From positions 1-6,093 of the forward strand of contig SKZC01000502.1 of the NCBI GenBank assembly GCA_007127575.1: a DNA stretch of 6,093 nucleotides. Reading direction: 5' to 3'. Positions 1 to 5,697 of this stretch are shown here, piece after piece. The DNA is from Gemmatimonadota bacterium. Lineage in GTDB: Bacteria > Gemmatimonadota > Gemmatimonadetes > Longimicrobiales > Gaopeijiaceae. The notes beneath the pieces are model-generated. The model was not told where the DNA came from. It made no database searches and was given only the letters and a program-made list of their open reading frames with translations. The translations under genes and the position numbers were made by a program. Position 1 is the first letter of the stretch. Each line of letters starts with the position of its first letter.

Positions 1-1
1 C

Positions 2-1144
2 CCCGCCGTGAGTACGGTCGACAGCGCTGGGGTGCGGATCGTCCACAGCCATGAACCGGCGTGGGACGGAGACGCTTCTCCGTGGTCCCTCTCTCAGGAG
101 CCGACGTTGGAGGTGGGCGCCGCGGATGGGGACGAAGCGCAGGTACTCCACGATGTCCGGACCGCCATCCGTCTTCCCGACGGCGGCGTAGCGGTGGCGA
201 ACCGAGGGATCTCCCTTATCCGCATCTACGGACCGGACGGCGAGCACCTCCGGGACATCGGGGGAGACGGAGACGGGCCGGGGGAATTCCGCCTGTTGAA
301 CGACCTCTGGCTGGGCGCCGGCGACTCCCTGGTAGCTGCGGACAACGCTCTCCAGAGGGTCACGGTTTTCGGACAGGATGGTGGGGTGGGACGCTGCACC
401 GCCCTCAGCCCCCCGGATCAGGCCGGACAGCTCTTCCCTCTCGGCCCCCTGGGTGAAGACGGGCTCCTCGTGGCCGCCACGATACCCCCGACGGAGCCCC
501 CTCAGGAAGGACTCTTCGACGGAGGGGGGCGCACCCTCCACCACTACTCGGCGGAAGGGAGGACGAAAAACGCCCTGGGGGAGTTGCCCCACGCGCCCAA
601 CTGGGGCTTCTCCTTCCAGGGCGGCCTCGCCTTCACCTCGGCTCCGTTCTCCGTACACCCCCCTCCCTATGCAACCCAGGGAACCGCGGCATTCCTGGCA
701 ACCGGGAAGATCTCCGAGGTAGAGCAACGCAACGCTCACGGCGAGCTCGTACGAATCATTCGCTGGGACAGCCGGGGACGGGCCGTCACACCCGAGCTGG
801 TCGACCGGTTCCGCGAGGCGCGGCTGGAGGGGGTCGACACGCCAGAGGCCCGGCGCTCCACGGAGGCGATGCTGGACGGGATCGCCTTCCCGGACGAGCT
901 CCCGGCCTTCCAGTCCCTGCAAGTGGATGCCGACGGATACCTGTGGGTGGAGCGGTACCGGGTTCCGTGGGAAGCCGAAGGCGCCTGGTGGGTCTTCAGC
1001 CCCGAGGGGGAGTGGCTGGGGGTCCCGCCAGTGCCGGCGGGTCTGGAGGTCCTCGAGGTGGGAACCGACTACCTCCTGGGTCTCCGTCGCGATGAGTTCG
1101 GGGTGGAACGGGTGGTGGAACACCGACTGGATCGCGGCTCTTGA
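2..1144 (+). CDS. Six-bladed beta-propeller protein, probably 5'-truncated by window edge
   Basis: Probable secreted or lipid-anchored beta-propeller of unknown ligand. The reading frame is open to the left edge. The first usable start is the GTG at position 8, giving 378 residues, but the protein then begins 'STVDSAGVRIV'. In this family that segment normally follows directly after a signal peptide or lipobox, so I infer that the real start lies upstream of the window. Numbered from the GTG, residues 48-64 form a blade strand pair (HDVRTAIRLPDGGVAVA), and residues 85-94 hold the glycine-rich 'GDGDGPGEF' turn typical of these proteins. Further Asp/Gly-rich blade turns occur up to the end, including 'LQVDADGYLWVERY' and a final 'YLLGLRRDEFGVERV' blade. 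No catalytic residues are evident. The TGA stop is 61 bases before the next gene on the same strand, so the two could be co-transcribed. Family assignment is fairly sure; ligand and role are unknown. Confidence 0.8.
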   Translation, partial: PAVSTVDSAGVRIVHSHEPAWDGDASPWSLSQEPTLEVGAADGDEAQVLHDVRTAIRLPDGGVAVANRGISLIRIYGPDGEHLRDIGGDGDGPGEFRLLNDLWLGAGDSLVAADNALQRVTVFGQDGGVGRCTALSPPDQAGQLFPLGPLGEDGLLVAATIPPTEPPQEGLFDGGGRTLHHYSAEGRTKNALGELPHAPNWGFSFQGGLAFTSAPFSVHPPPYATQGTAAFLATGKISEVEQRNAHGELVRIIRWDSRGRAVTPELVDRFREARLEGVDTPEARRSTEAMLDGIAFPDELPAFQSLQVDADGYLWVERYRVPWEAEGAWWVFSPEGEWLGVPPVPAGLEVLEVGTDYLLGLRRDEFGVERVVEHRLDRGS

Positions 1145-1205
1145 CCCATCCATCCTGTCCCTCCTCCACCGCGGGAGTCGAGGGGTGCGCGGGAGTCTAC
1201 AAGCG

Positions 1206-2123
1206 GTGACCCGGAGCTCCGAAGAGGCACGGATCCCATCCCATGGATGCGCGCTGGTCGCGGACGTGTACCGGCCGAAGGGGAAGGGTCCGCACCCTGC
1301 CATTGTCATGGCCCACGGGTTCGGTGGCATCCGTCGCGGTGGCCTTCCCAGCTTCGCCGGCCGCTTCCAGGCGGCCGGGTTGGTGGTGGTGCTCTTCGAC
1401 TACCGTCACTTCGGGGACAGCGAGGGAAGTCCCAGGCAGATCCTCTCCGTCCCGCGTCAGCTCCAGGACTGGCACGCAGCGCTGCGCTTCACCCGGAGGC
1501 TCCCGGACGTGGATGGGAGCCGGGTGGGGCTCTGGGGCACCTCCTTTTCCGGCGGGCATGTGGTCCGTGTCGCGGCCGAGGACGAAAACGTGGCGGCCGT
1601 GGTAGCCCAGGTTCCGTTCGCCAGTGGGGTGCGGACGGTTGCGAAACTTCCTCTCCGTTCCGCGTTCAAGATGGCCGCCGCCGGACTGGCGGATCTGGTG
1701 TGGAGCGGGATTCTCCGAGGCAGGCCCATCCAGGTGCCCATCACCGGGCCGCCCGGCTCTCTGGCCGCTATGGCCCTGAACGAGGCGGTGGAAGGAGCGG
1801 AGCGCCTCTACAGAGGGTGCCTGTGGGACAACCGGGTGGCTGCCAGGGTGGGCCTGGCCACTCTACTATATCGTCCGCTTCGGCACGCCGGGCACGTCCG
1901 CTGCCCCCTGCTGGTCCAGGTCGGCGAACACGACTCCCTCACCCCTCCGGAACCGGCACGGGCCATGGCTCGAAGGGCACCTAGAGGAGAGACGCGAAGC
2001 TACCCCATGGGTCACTTCGACGCCTATTTTGACGATGGGTTCGACGCGGTGGTCGCGGATCAGGTTGCCTTCTTCCGCCGACACCTCGCCGCTCCCCACG
2101 CCTTGGAGAGCTCATCCGGGTGA
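1206..2123 (+). CDS. Alpha/beta hydrolase (dienelactone hydrolase / S15-esterase-like)
   Basis: Predicted cytoplasmic serine hydrolase of 305 residues, likely acting on an ester or amide; the substrate cannot be read from sequence. The fold is complete. An early strand 'ALVADVYRP' (16-24) is followed by the oxyanion-hole segment 'MAHGFGG' (35-41) and 'LFDYRHFGDSEG' (63-74). The nucleophile elbow is 'GTSFSGGH' with Ser113. The acid Asp243 lies in 'VGEHDSLTPPE' and the base His270 in 'YPMGHFDAY'. The elbow is G-T-S-F-S, with Ser instead of the second Gly of GxSxG, a variant I recall from this group. Residues about 140-230 form a lid-like insertion between nucleophile and acid. There is no signal peptide. 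I chose GTG 1206, preceded by GGGAG at 1191-1195, because homologues begin a few residues before this 'IPSHG' strand. GTG 1185, also with a GGGAG upstream, is a close alternative. The frame stays open back to 927, but that part overlaps the propeller gene and is not protein-like. Confidence 0.86.
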   Translation: MTRSSEEARIPSHGCALVADVYRPKGKGPHPAIVMAHGFGGIRRGGLPSFAGRFQAAGLVVVLFDYRHFGDSEGSPRQILSVPRQLQDWHAALRFTRRLPDVDGSRVGLWGTSFSGGHVVRVAAEDENVAAVVAQVPFASGVRTVAKLPLRSAFKMAAAGLADLVWSGILRGRPIQVPITGPPGSLAAMALNEAVEGAERLYRGCLWDNRVAARVGLATLLYRPLRHAGHVRCPLLVQVGEHDSLTPPEPARAMARRAPRGETRSYPMGHFDAYFDDGFDAVVADQVAFFRRHLAAPHALESSSG

Positions 2124-2150
2124 TGGGAAGGAGCACGGCACCCGCCCTCG

Positions 2151-2357
2151 TTACGGATCGGAGCAGTCCCGCTGGTACCCGCACCGGAGGCAGATAAGGC
2201 GGCAGTGTCGCTCGAACATCGGCCCGTGGCAGAGATCGCAGGTAGGAGCGTCCCCCTCGCCCCCCTCCGTTCGGCTCCCCGAGGCTGTGCCCGGCCCATC
2301 CTCCCACGCGGGTCGACCCTCCCCAGCCGCGACGGCCTGGGGGAACAGGTCCCTCAC
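2151..2357 (-). CDS. Small zinc-ribbon protein
   Basis: A 68-residue protein that small-ORF filters could easily miss. The first 38 residues are low-complexity, rich in Gly, Ala and acidic residues. The last 30 form a compact cysteine-rich module with CxxC at Cys40/Cys43 and a second CxxC at Cys56/Cys59, plus Cys52, Cys65, His44 and His51. The two CxxC pairs are what a zinc ribbon (rubredoxin-like knuckle) needs. The protein ends exactly in 'RDCSDP', after 'CGYQ'; such an abrupt conserved-looking tail argues for a real gene. The start is GTG at 2357, with a weak G-rich ribosome site five bases upstream; no other plausible in-frame start lies before the cysteines. It begins 17 bases after the stop of the NHL lipoprotein gene on the same strand, so the two are probably one transcript. 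It converges with the hydrolase gene, leaving 27 bases between the stops. Metal binding is inferred; nucleic-acid or protein partner is unknown. Confidence 0.72.
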   Translation of the reverse strand: MRDLFPQAVAAGEGRPAWEDGPGTASGSRTEGGEGDAPTCDLCHGPMFERHCRLICLRCGYQRDCSDP

Positions 2358-2374
2358 ACCGACCCCCGCCGCCC

Positions 2375-3517
2375 CTACTGGGTGAGGGGCGCCTGGAGGA
2401 GGAACCGTTGCACTCGTCGGCCCGGGGCCGCCTCCGCCACGTAGAGGTTCCCCTGGGAGTCCACCGAGAGGTTGTGGGGCCGCCCGAACTGGCCCGGATC
2501 CGTTCCCTCGCTCCCGAACCGATCCAACACCTCCAGCCCATCCCGCCGGAGCACCCAGACCTGGTGCTCCACCCCGTCGGCCACGTATAGGAACTCCTGG
2601 CCCGGATCATGGGAGAGGGCCACGTCGAAGGCCGCGCCGCTCCCCTCCCGGAGGATCCGCTCCATCACGAAGCCCCCATCCCGGTCGAAGACCTGCACCC
2701 GGCTGTTGTTCCGGTCCGCGACGTAGATGAGACCGTCGTGTGACCCGGTGATCCCATGGACGGTGGAAAACTGCGCCGGTGGGTCGTCCGGGCCGCCCTC
2801 CCCGGGCTCGTAGTCATCGTCCGGCGCCTCCCCATACGCACCCCAGTGCCGGAGGTACTCACCCGAGTCCGCATCGAAGACGATCACCCGACGGTTCACA
2901 TACCCGTCAACCACGAAGAGCTCGTTCGTGTCCGGATCCACGTAGATGTCGGCGGGGCGCCCCATCCGCTCCGGATCGTCACTCGTGCCCCGCTCGTCAA
3001 AGACTCCGATGGTGAGGACGTGCTCCCCGGCCCGGGTGAACTTCATCACCTGGTGCTGGTCCCGGGCCGTGGTCCAGACGTAGTCGTTGTGGTCCACGAA
3101 TAGACCGTGCAGGACGGACGGCCACTCGTCCCACTCCTCGTGGGAGCCCCAGGTGTCCACCACCCCCCCCTGGGAGTCGAACCGAAGGACCAGGGGTGCT
3201 GGCACGCAGCAATCGGCGGTGGGGGGATCTTGGATCGCGCCGATTTCGCCCGGCTCGAGAAGCTCGGGCCGGTGGGAGACCCAAATCTCGTCCCCAGCGT
3301 CCACGAAGAGCCCCAAGATCGAGGAGAGGATCCAGTCGTTGGGGAGAGGCTGGGGCCAATCCAGATCCACCTCGAAGGTAGGGGTCGGAGCCCCGTCCGG
3401 GGCAGCGGAGGTGTCTGGAGCCTCCGGCCCTTCTTCCGGAGCCGGGCCGCACGCGACCGCCAGGCCCATCAGGGCGATGAGAGTGCCAGCCGCATACCGT
3501 TTCCGTAGGACGTTCAT
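2375..3517 (-). CDS. NHL-repeat beta-propeller lipoprotein, peptidyl-hydroxyglycine amidating lyase-like
   Basis: Exported propeller of 380 residues. The N-terminus has a charged start (MNVLRKR), a hydrophobic stretch (8-22) and Cys23 in 'LAVAC', a usable though not ideal lipobox, followed by a Pro/Glu/Ala-rich linker to about residue 47. The rest is a run of NHL-type blades: 'GLFVDAGDEIWV' (69-80), 'GLFVDHNDYVWTT', 'RPADIYVDPDTNELFVVDGY', 'GLIYVADRNNSRVQVFD' and 'HNLSVDSQGNLYVAEA'. A 'CCVPAP' motif (103-108), 'NRRVIVFDADSG' and 'HWGAYG' match bacterial proteins usually labelled peptidyl-alpha-hydroxyglycine alpha-amidating lyase family. That label comes from similarity to the lyase half of animal amidating enzymes, and activity is unproven. 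No partner monooxygenase is visible here. The ATG at 3517 is chosen because AGGAGG lies ten bases upstream and the signal peptide starts there; an upstream GTG (3568) would add 17 unlikely residues. It is the first gene of a pair with the zinc-ribbon gene and is divergent from the lipoprotein gene at 3786. Confidence 0.87.
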   Translation of the reverse strand: MNVLRKRYAAGTLIALMGLAVACGPAPEEGPEAPDTSAAPDGAPTPTFEVDLDWPQPLPNDWILSSILGLFVDAGDEIWVSHRPELLEPGEIGAIQDPPTADCCVPAPLVLRFDSQGGVVDTWGSHEEWDEWPSVLHGLFVDHNDYVWTTARDQHQVMKFTRAGEHVLTIGVFDERGTSDDPERMGRPADIYVDPDTNELFVVDGYVNRRVIVFDADSGEYLRHWGAYGEAPDDDYEPGEGGPDDPPAQFSTVHGITGSHDGLIYVADRNNSRVQVFDRDGGFVMERILREGSGAAFDVALSHDPGQEFLYVADGVEHQVWVLRRDGLEVLDRFGSEGTDPGQFGRPHNLSVDSQGNLYVAEAAPGRRVQRFLLQAPLTQ

Positions 3518-3527
3518 GGGTCCGACG

Positions 3528-3533
3528 CCTCCT
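3528..3533 (-). promoter_or_regulatory. Ribosome binding site of the NHL lipoprotein gene
   Basis: A perfect AGGAGG on the minus strand, ten bases before the ATG whose last plus-strand base is 3517. It decides the start in favour of this ATG over the upstream GTG at 3568, and agrees with the signal peptide beginning there. Confidence 0.75.
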
Positions 3534-3652
3534 GATGCGTGGGGAGCTGCCCGGGAAGCCCGTCCCACCCCTCAAGATCTCGGGAGAGGCCTTCCAGTCT
3601 ACGTTGTTTACGGATAACCCTGGAGGGGCGATGGCGAAAGGAGGAAAGGGCG

Positions 3653-3687
3653 TCTCCTCGCCGCCGGCCTTGCCGGGAGGCGGGAGA
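3653..3687. repeat. Imperfect inverted repeat in the divergent spacer
   Basis: The left arm TCTCC-t-CGCC (3653-3662, one bulged T at 3658) is fully complementary to GGCGGGAGA (3679-3687), giving nine base pairs. Inside it, CCGG at 3664-3667 can pair with CCGG at 3673-3676. No T run follows on either strand, so it does not look like an intrinsic terminator. It could be an operator or a leader-RNA hairpin for the gene at 3786, about 100 bases downstream. In DNA this GC-rich, chance is a real alternative. Confidence 0.4.
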
Positions 3688-3775
3688 TGAGAGGCCAGCA
3701 CGGACGCCCGCTGGTGCAACCGGGACAGGCTGGGCATCTTGGATTCTCCGGAAGCCCATTCAACCCGGATGCAAC

Positions 3776-3780
3776 GAGGA
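3776..3780 (+). promoter_or_regulatory. Ribosome binding site of the small lipoprotein gene
   Basis: GAGGA lies five bases before the ATG at 3786. It supports that start over the in-frame ATG at 3687, which would put 33 hydrophilic residues ahead of the signal peptide. Confidence 0.65.
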
Positions 3781-3785
3781 AGAGC

Positions 3786-4385
3786 ATGACCCGACTCGCC
3801 GCCACCACCGTTGCCCTTATCTCCGTCGCCACCGCCTGTCAGGCCGACGAGCCCGCCCCCGACACCCCAGCCGAAGCCCGGACCACCCAGGACACCTTCT
3901 GGGAGACTCTGCAGGGGCTTTGTGAGGCGGCCCACGAAGGGGAGCTCCTCCAAGCCCCTGAGGGGGACACACAGGTGGATCCGGACGCCCGCCTCGTCGT
4001 CCACTTCTGGGAATGTGACGACGAGGTCATCCGCTTTCCCTTCCACATCGGTGAAAACCGGTCCCGTACGTGGGTCTTCATCCGCCACGAGGACCGTCTG
4101 GAACTTCGCCACGACCACCGGCATGAGGACGGGACCGAGGAGGCGAACACCTGGTACGGCGACTTCACGCAGGACGAAGGCACCGCGAACCGTCAGGAGT
4201 TCGTCTCCGACCGGAACGGTGTGCTGGGCGGATGGCGTGTGGAGATCCACCCCGGCGAGCGATACACCTACGGGACGATCCGAGACGGGGAGTGGCGCCA
4301 CCATCTCGAGTTCGATCTGAGCCGGGAGGTGGAGACCCCACCCCTTCCTTGGGGCCACGACACACCGCCCACTGGATTGCACTGA
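3786..4385 (+). CDS. Conserved secreted lipoprotein of unknown function
   Basis: A 199-residue exported protein. Residues 1-17 (MTRLAATTVALISVATA) form a short signal peptide ending in a lipobox-like 'VATAC' with Cys18 as the likely lipidated residue, then a Pro/Asp/Ala-rich linker to about 34. The mature domain starts 'FWETLQGLCEAAHEG' and contains 'VVHFWECDDEVIRFPFHIG', 'SRTWVFIRHEDRLELRHDHRHEDG' and 'TWYGDF'. It ends near 'LEFDLSREVETPPLPWG'. Cys46 and Cys77 are the only cysteines I see in the mature domain and could form a disulfide. The alternating hydrophobic pattern suggests an all-beta fold. His109, His111 and His113 of 'HDHRH' form a striking cluster that could bind metal; this is speculation. 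I recall the overall pattern from unannotated secreted proteins in several phyla, but know no function. The next gene is 169 bases downstream beyond a terminator-like hairpin, so this one is probably transcribed alone. Confidence 0.83.
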   Translation: MTRLAATTVALISVATACQADEPAPDTPAEARTTQDTFWETLQGLCEAAHEGELLQAPEGDTQVDPDARLVVHFWECDDEVIRFPFHIGENRSRTWVFIRHEDRLELRHDHRHEDGTEEANTWYGDFTQDEGTANRQEFVSDRNGVLGGWRVEIHPGERYTYGTIRDGEWRHHLEFDLSREVETPPLPWGHDTPPTGLH

Positions 4386-4457
4386 CCTGGAAAGCACCCG
4401 GGCCGGCCCGGAACCGCGTTCTTCCGAACGGCTGGGCCACCCGGTGCTGGGGAAGCT

Positions 4458-4493
4458 CGGGAGCGTGCGGGAACGTGCGCGCTCCCGCCTTTT
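4458..4493 (+). terminator. Probable intrinsic terminator after the small lipoprotein gene
   Basis: CGGGAGCG (4458-4465) is perfectly complementary to CGCTCCCG (4480-4487). The stem extends inward by four more pairs, two of them G-U, to a six-base loop. Two bases later comes a TTTT run (4490-4493). Orientation fits plus-strand transcription ending 70-110 bases after the lipoprotein stop. The T run is short, so termination may be incomplete. Confidence 0.6.
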
Positions 4494-4539
4494 CTGCGTA
4501 CCTTCTCCGTTCCCCGAACCCATGAGCGCTCCTTCGAAC

Positions 4540-4544
4540 GGGAG
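4540..4544 (+). promoter_or_regulatory. Ribosome binding site of the asparaginase gene
   Basis: GGGAG lies ten bases before the ATG at 4555. The alternative in-frame ATGs at 4444 and 4522 have no such site, and 4444 lies upstream of the terminator-like hairpin. Confidence 0.5.
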
Positions 4545-4554
4545 TACGGTGGCG

Positions 4555-5661
4555 ATGGATCTGTTTCCGAAGCACTCGAGCCCGCAGCGACGTCCTGCAC
4601 TCGTCCCGTTGGCGGCGAGCGTTCTTCTCCTTTTTCTGGCCCTTCTCCCGGGGCTGGAAGCCCAGGAGGACCCCTCCCTGCCCGTCGTCTACATCCTGGG
4701 GACCGGCGGGACCATTGCCGGGACAGGGGAGCCCGGGGAGCTCACGGGCTACGAGTCAGGACAGATTTCCGCCGAGGAGCTGGTGGCGGCGGTTCCCCAG
4801 TTGGAGGACTACGCCCGCGTCCGAGCGGAGCAGATCGTGAACGTGGAAAGCAGCTTCATGACGGCCAAAATCTGGATCGAGCTGGCGAACCGGATCAACG
4901 AGCTCTTCCGCCAGGAGGACCCGGAGGTGGCCGGGGTGGTGGTCCCCCACGGAACGTGGACCTTGGAGGAAACGGCCTACTTCCTGAACCTCACGGTGAA
5001 TTCCGCCAAGCCCGTGGTGCTCGTGGGGGCCCAGCGCCCCCCCACCGCCATCAGTGCCGACGGGCCGCTGAACCTCTTGAACGCCGTACGGGTGGCCGCC
5101 GACCCGGGCTCCCGAAACCGGGGCGCCATGGTGGTCATGAACGAGCAGATCAATGCGGCCCGGGACGTACGTAAATCGGACACCTACCGGGTGGACGCAT
5201 TCCGCTCCGGCGACCTGGGGCTTCTCGGCTATGTGGACGCGGATCGAATCGCCTTCTACCGCTCACCCGAGGCTCGACACACCCACCGCTCCGAGTTCGA
5301 CGTGACCGCCCTGGACGACCTGCCCCGGGTGGCAGTCGTGATGTCCCATACCGAGGCGTCCCGGGTCACTCTCGACGCCCTGGTTCGGGAGGGGTACGAC
5401 GGGATCGTCCTCCACGGCCACGGCTCCGGGATCGCTTCCCCTGAGCTCCGTGAGGCACTGGCCGAGGTCGGGGAACGGATCCCGGTGATTCGTACGGCGC
5501 AGGCGCCGAACAGCCGGGTGCTGGACGCTCCGGGATGGGAGGGGGATATCACCCTTGCCGCAGACAACCTCCAGCCCCTCAAGGCTCGAATCCTCCTTCG
5601 AATCGCACTGGCCCACACCCGGGACCGGGAGGAGCTCCGCCGGATCCTGCGGGAGTATTGA
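4555..5661 (+). CDS. Exported type II-like L-asparaginase with a divergent active site
   Basis: Predicted periplasmic amidohydrolase of the bacterial L-asparaginase/glutaminase family, which hydrolyses asparagine to aspartate and ammonia. It has 368 residues, against about 348 for the E. coli AnsB precursor. RR at 12-13 precedes a hydrophobic core (15-33), with likely cleavage after 'LEA' (34-36). The first signature 'GTGGTIAG' (49-56) carries nucleophile Thr53. Tyr66 fits the second catalytic residue, and Thr134 and Lys207 (in 'RDVRK') fit the second Thr and Lys. The family scaffold is clear in 'EETAYFLNLTV', 'SADGPLNLLNAV' and 'LQPLKARILLRIAL'. The second signature is abnormal: 'HGTWT' (132-136), with Trp135 where the family has Asp (E. 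coli Asp90). The usual Gly-Ser-Gln-Asp substrate loop reads 'ESSF' (98-101). Both positions bind the amino-acid substrate, so specificity may differ. Start 4555 is chosen for its ribosome site and signal peptide. The frame shows no sign of frameshift. Family is near certain; substrate is open. Confidence 0.9.
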   Translation: MDLFPKHSSPQRRPALVPLAASVLLLFLALLPGLEAQEDPSLPVVYILGTGGTIAGTGEPGELTGYESGQISAEELVAAVPQLEDYARVRAEQIVNVESSFMTAKIWIELANRINELFRQEDPEVAGVVVPHGTWTLEETAYFLNLTVNSAKPVVLVGAQRPPTAISADGPLNLLNAVRVAADPGSRNRGAMVVMNEQINAARDVRKSDTYRVDAFRSGDLGLLGYVDADRIAFYRSPEARHTHRSEFDVTALDDLPRVAVVMSHTEASRVTLDALVREGYDGIVLHGHGSGIASPELREALAEVGERIPVIRTAQAPNSRVLDAPGWEGDITLAADNLQPLKARILLRIALAHTRDREELRRILREY

Positions 5662-5697
5662 GGGGCCGCCGCACCCACTTGGAGGGTACGTCCGCCC

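Larger units (their letters stand above)
3518..3785. other. Divergent intergenic spacer
   Basis: These 268 bases separate the divergently transcribed NHL lipoprotein gene (left, minus) and the small lipoprotein gene (right, plus), so promoters for both must lie here or just inside. I could not find a convincing -35/-10 pair on either strand. The only AT-richer patch is around 3601-3618. Several long open frames cross it, but their translations are arginine/proline-rich shadows. An imperfect inverted repeat (3653-3687) is listed separately. Confidence 0.5.

Noticed and set aside
927..1205. Upstream extension of the hydrolase frame
   Set aside because: It overlaps the 3' part of the propeller gene, and its translation is Trp/Ser/Gly-rich with no hydrolase similarity. 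The fold begins only after 1206.
1247..1984. 245-codon plus-strand frame inside the hydrolase gene
   Set aside because: It is a frame-shifted shadow of the hydrolase, low in hydrophobic residues and rich in Arg/Gly. The hydrolase frame carries the full catalytic triad.
3539..3925. 128-codon plus-strand frame across the divergent spacer
   Set aside because: It overlaps the signal peptide and N-terminus of the lipoprotein gene in another frame, and its product is Arg/Pro/Ser-rich without any recognisable segment.
4499..4505. TACCTTC as a possible -10 element (TAnnTTTG-like) for the asparaginase gene
   Set aside because: No matching -35 element lies at a suitable distance, since the terminator-like stem occupies that position, and the match is partial.
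2997..4523. 508-codon open frame on the minus strand
   Set aside because: It runs antisense through the small lipoprotein gene and across the divergent spacer into the NHL gene. Its translation is arginine/glycine/proline-rich with no motifs, typical of an empty frame in GC-rich DNA.
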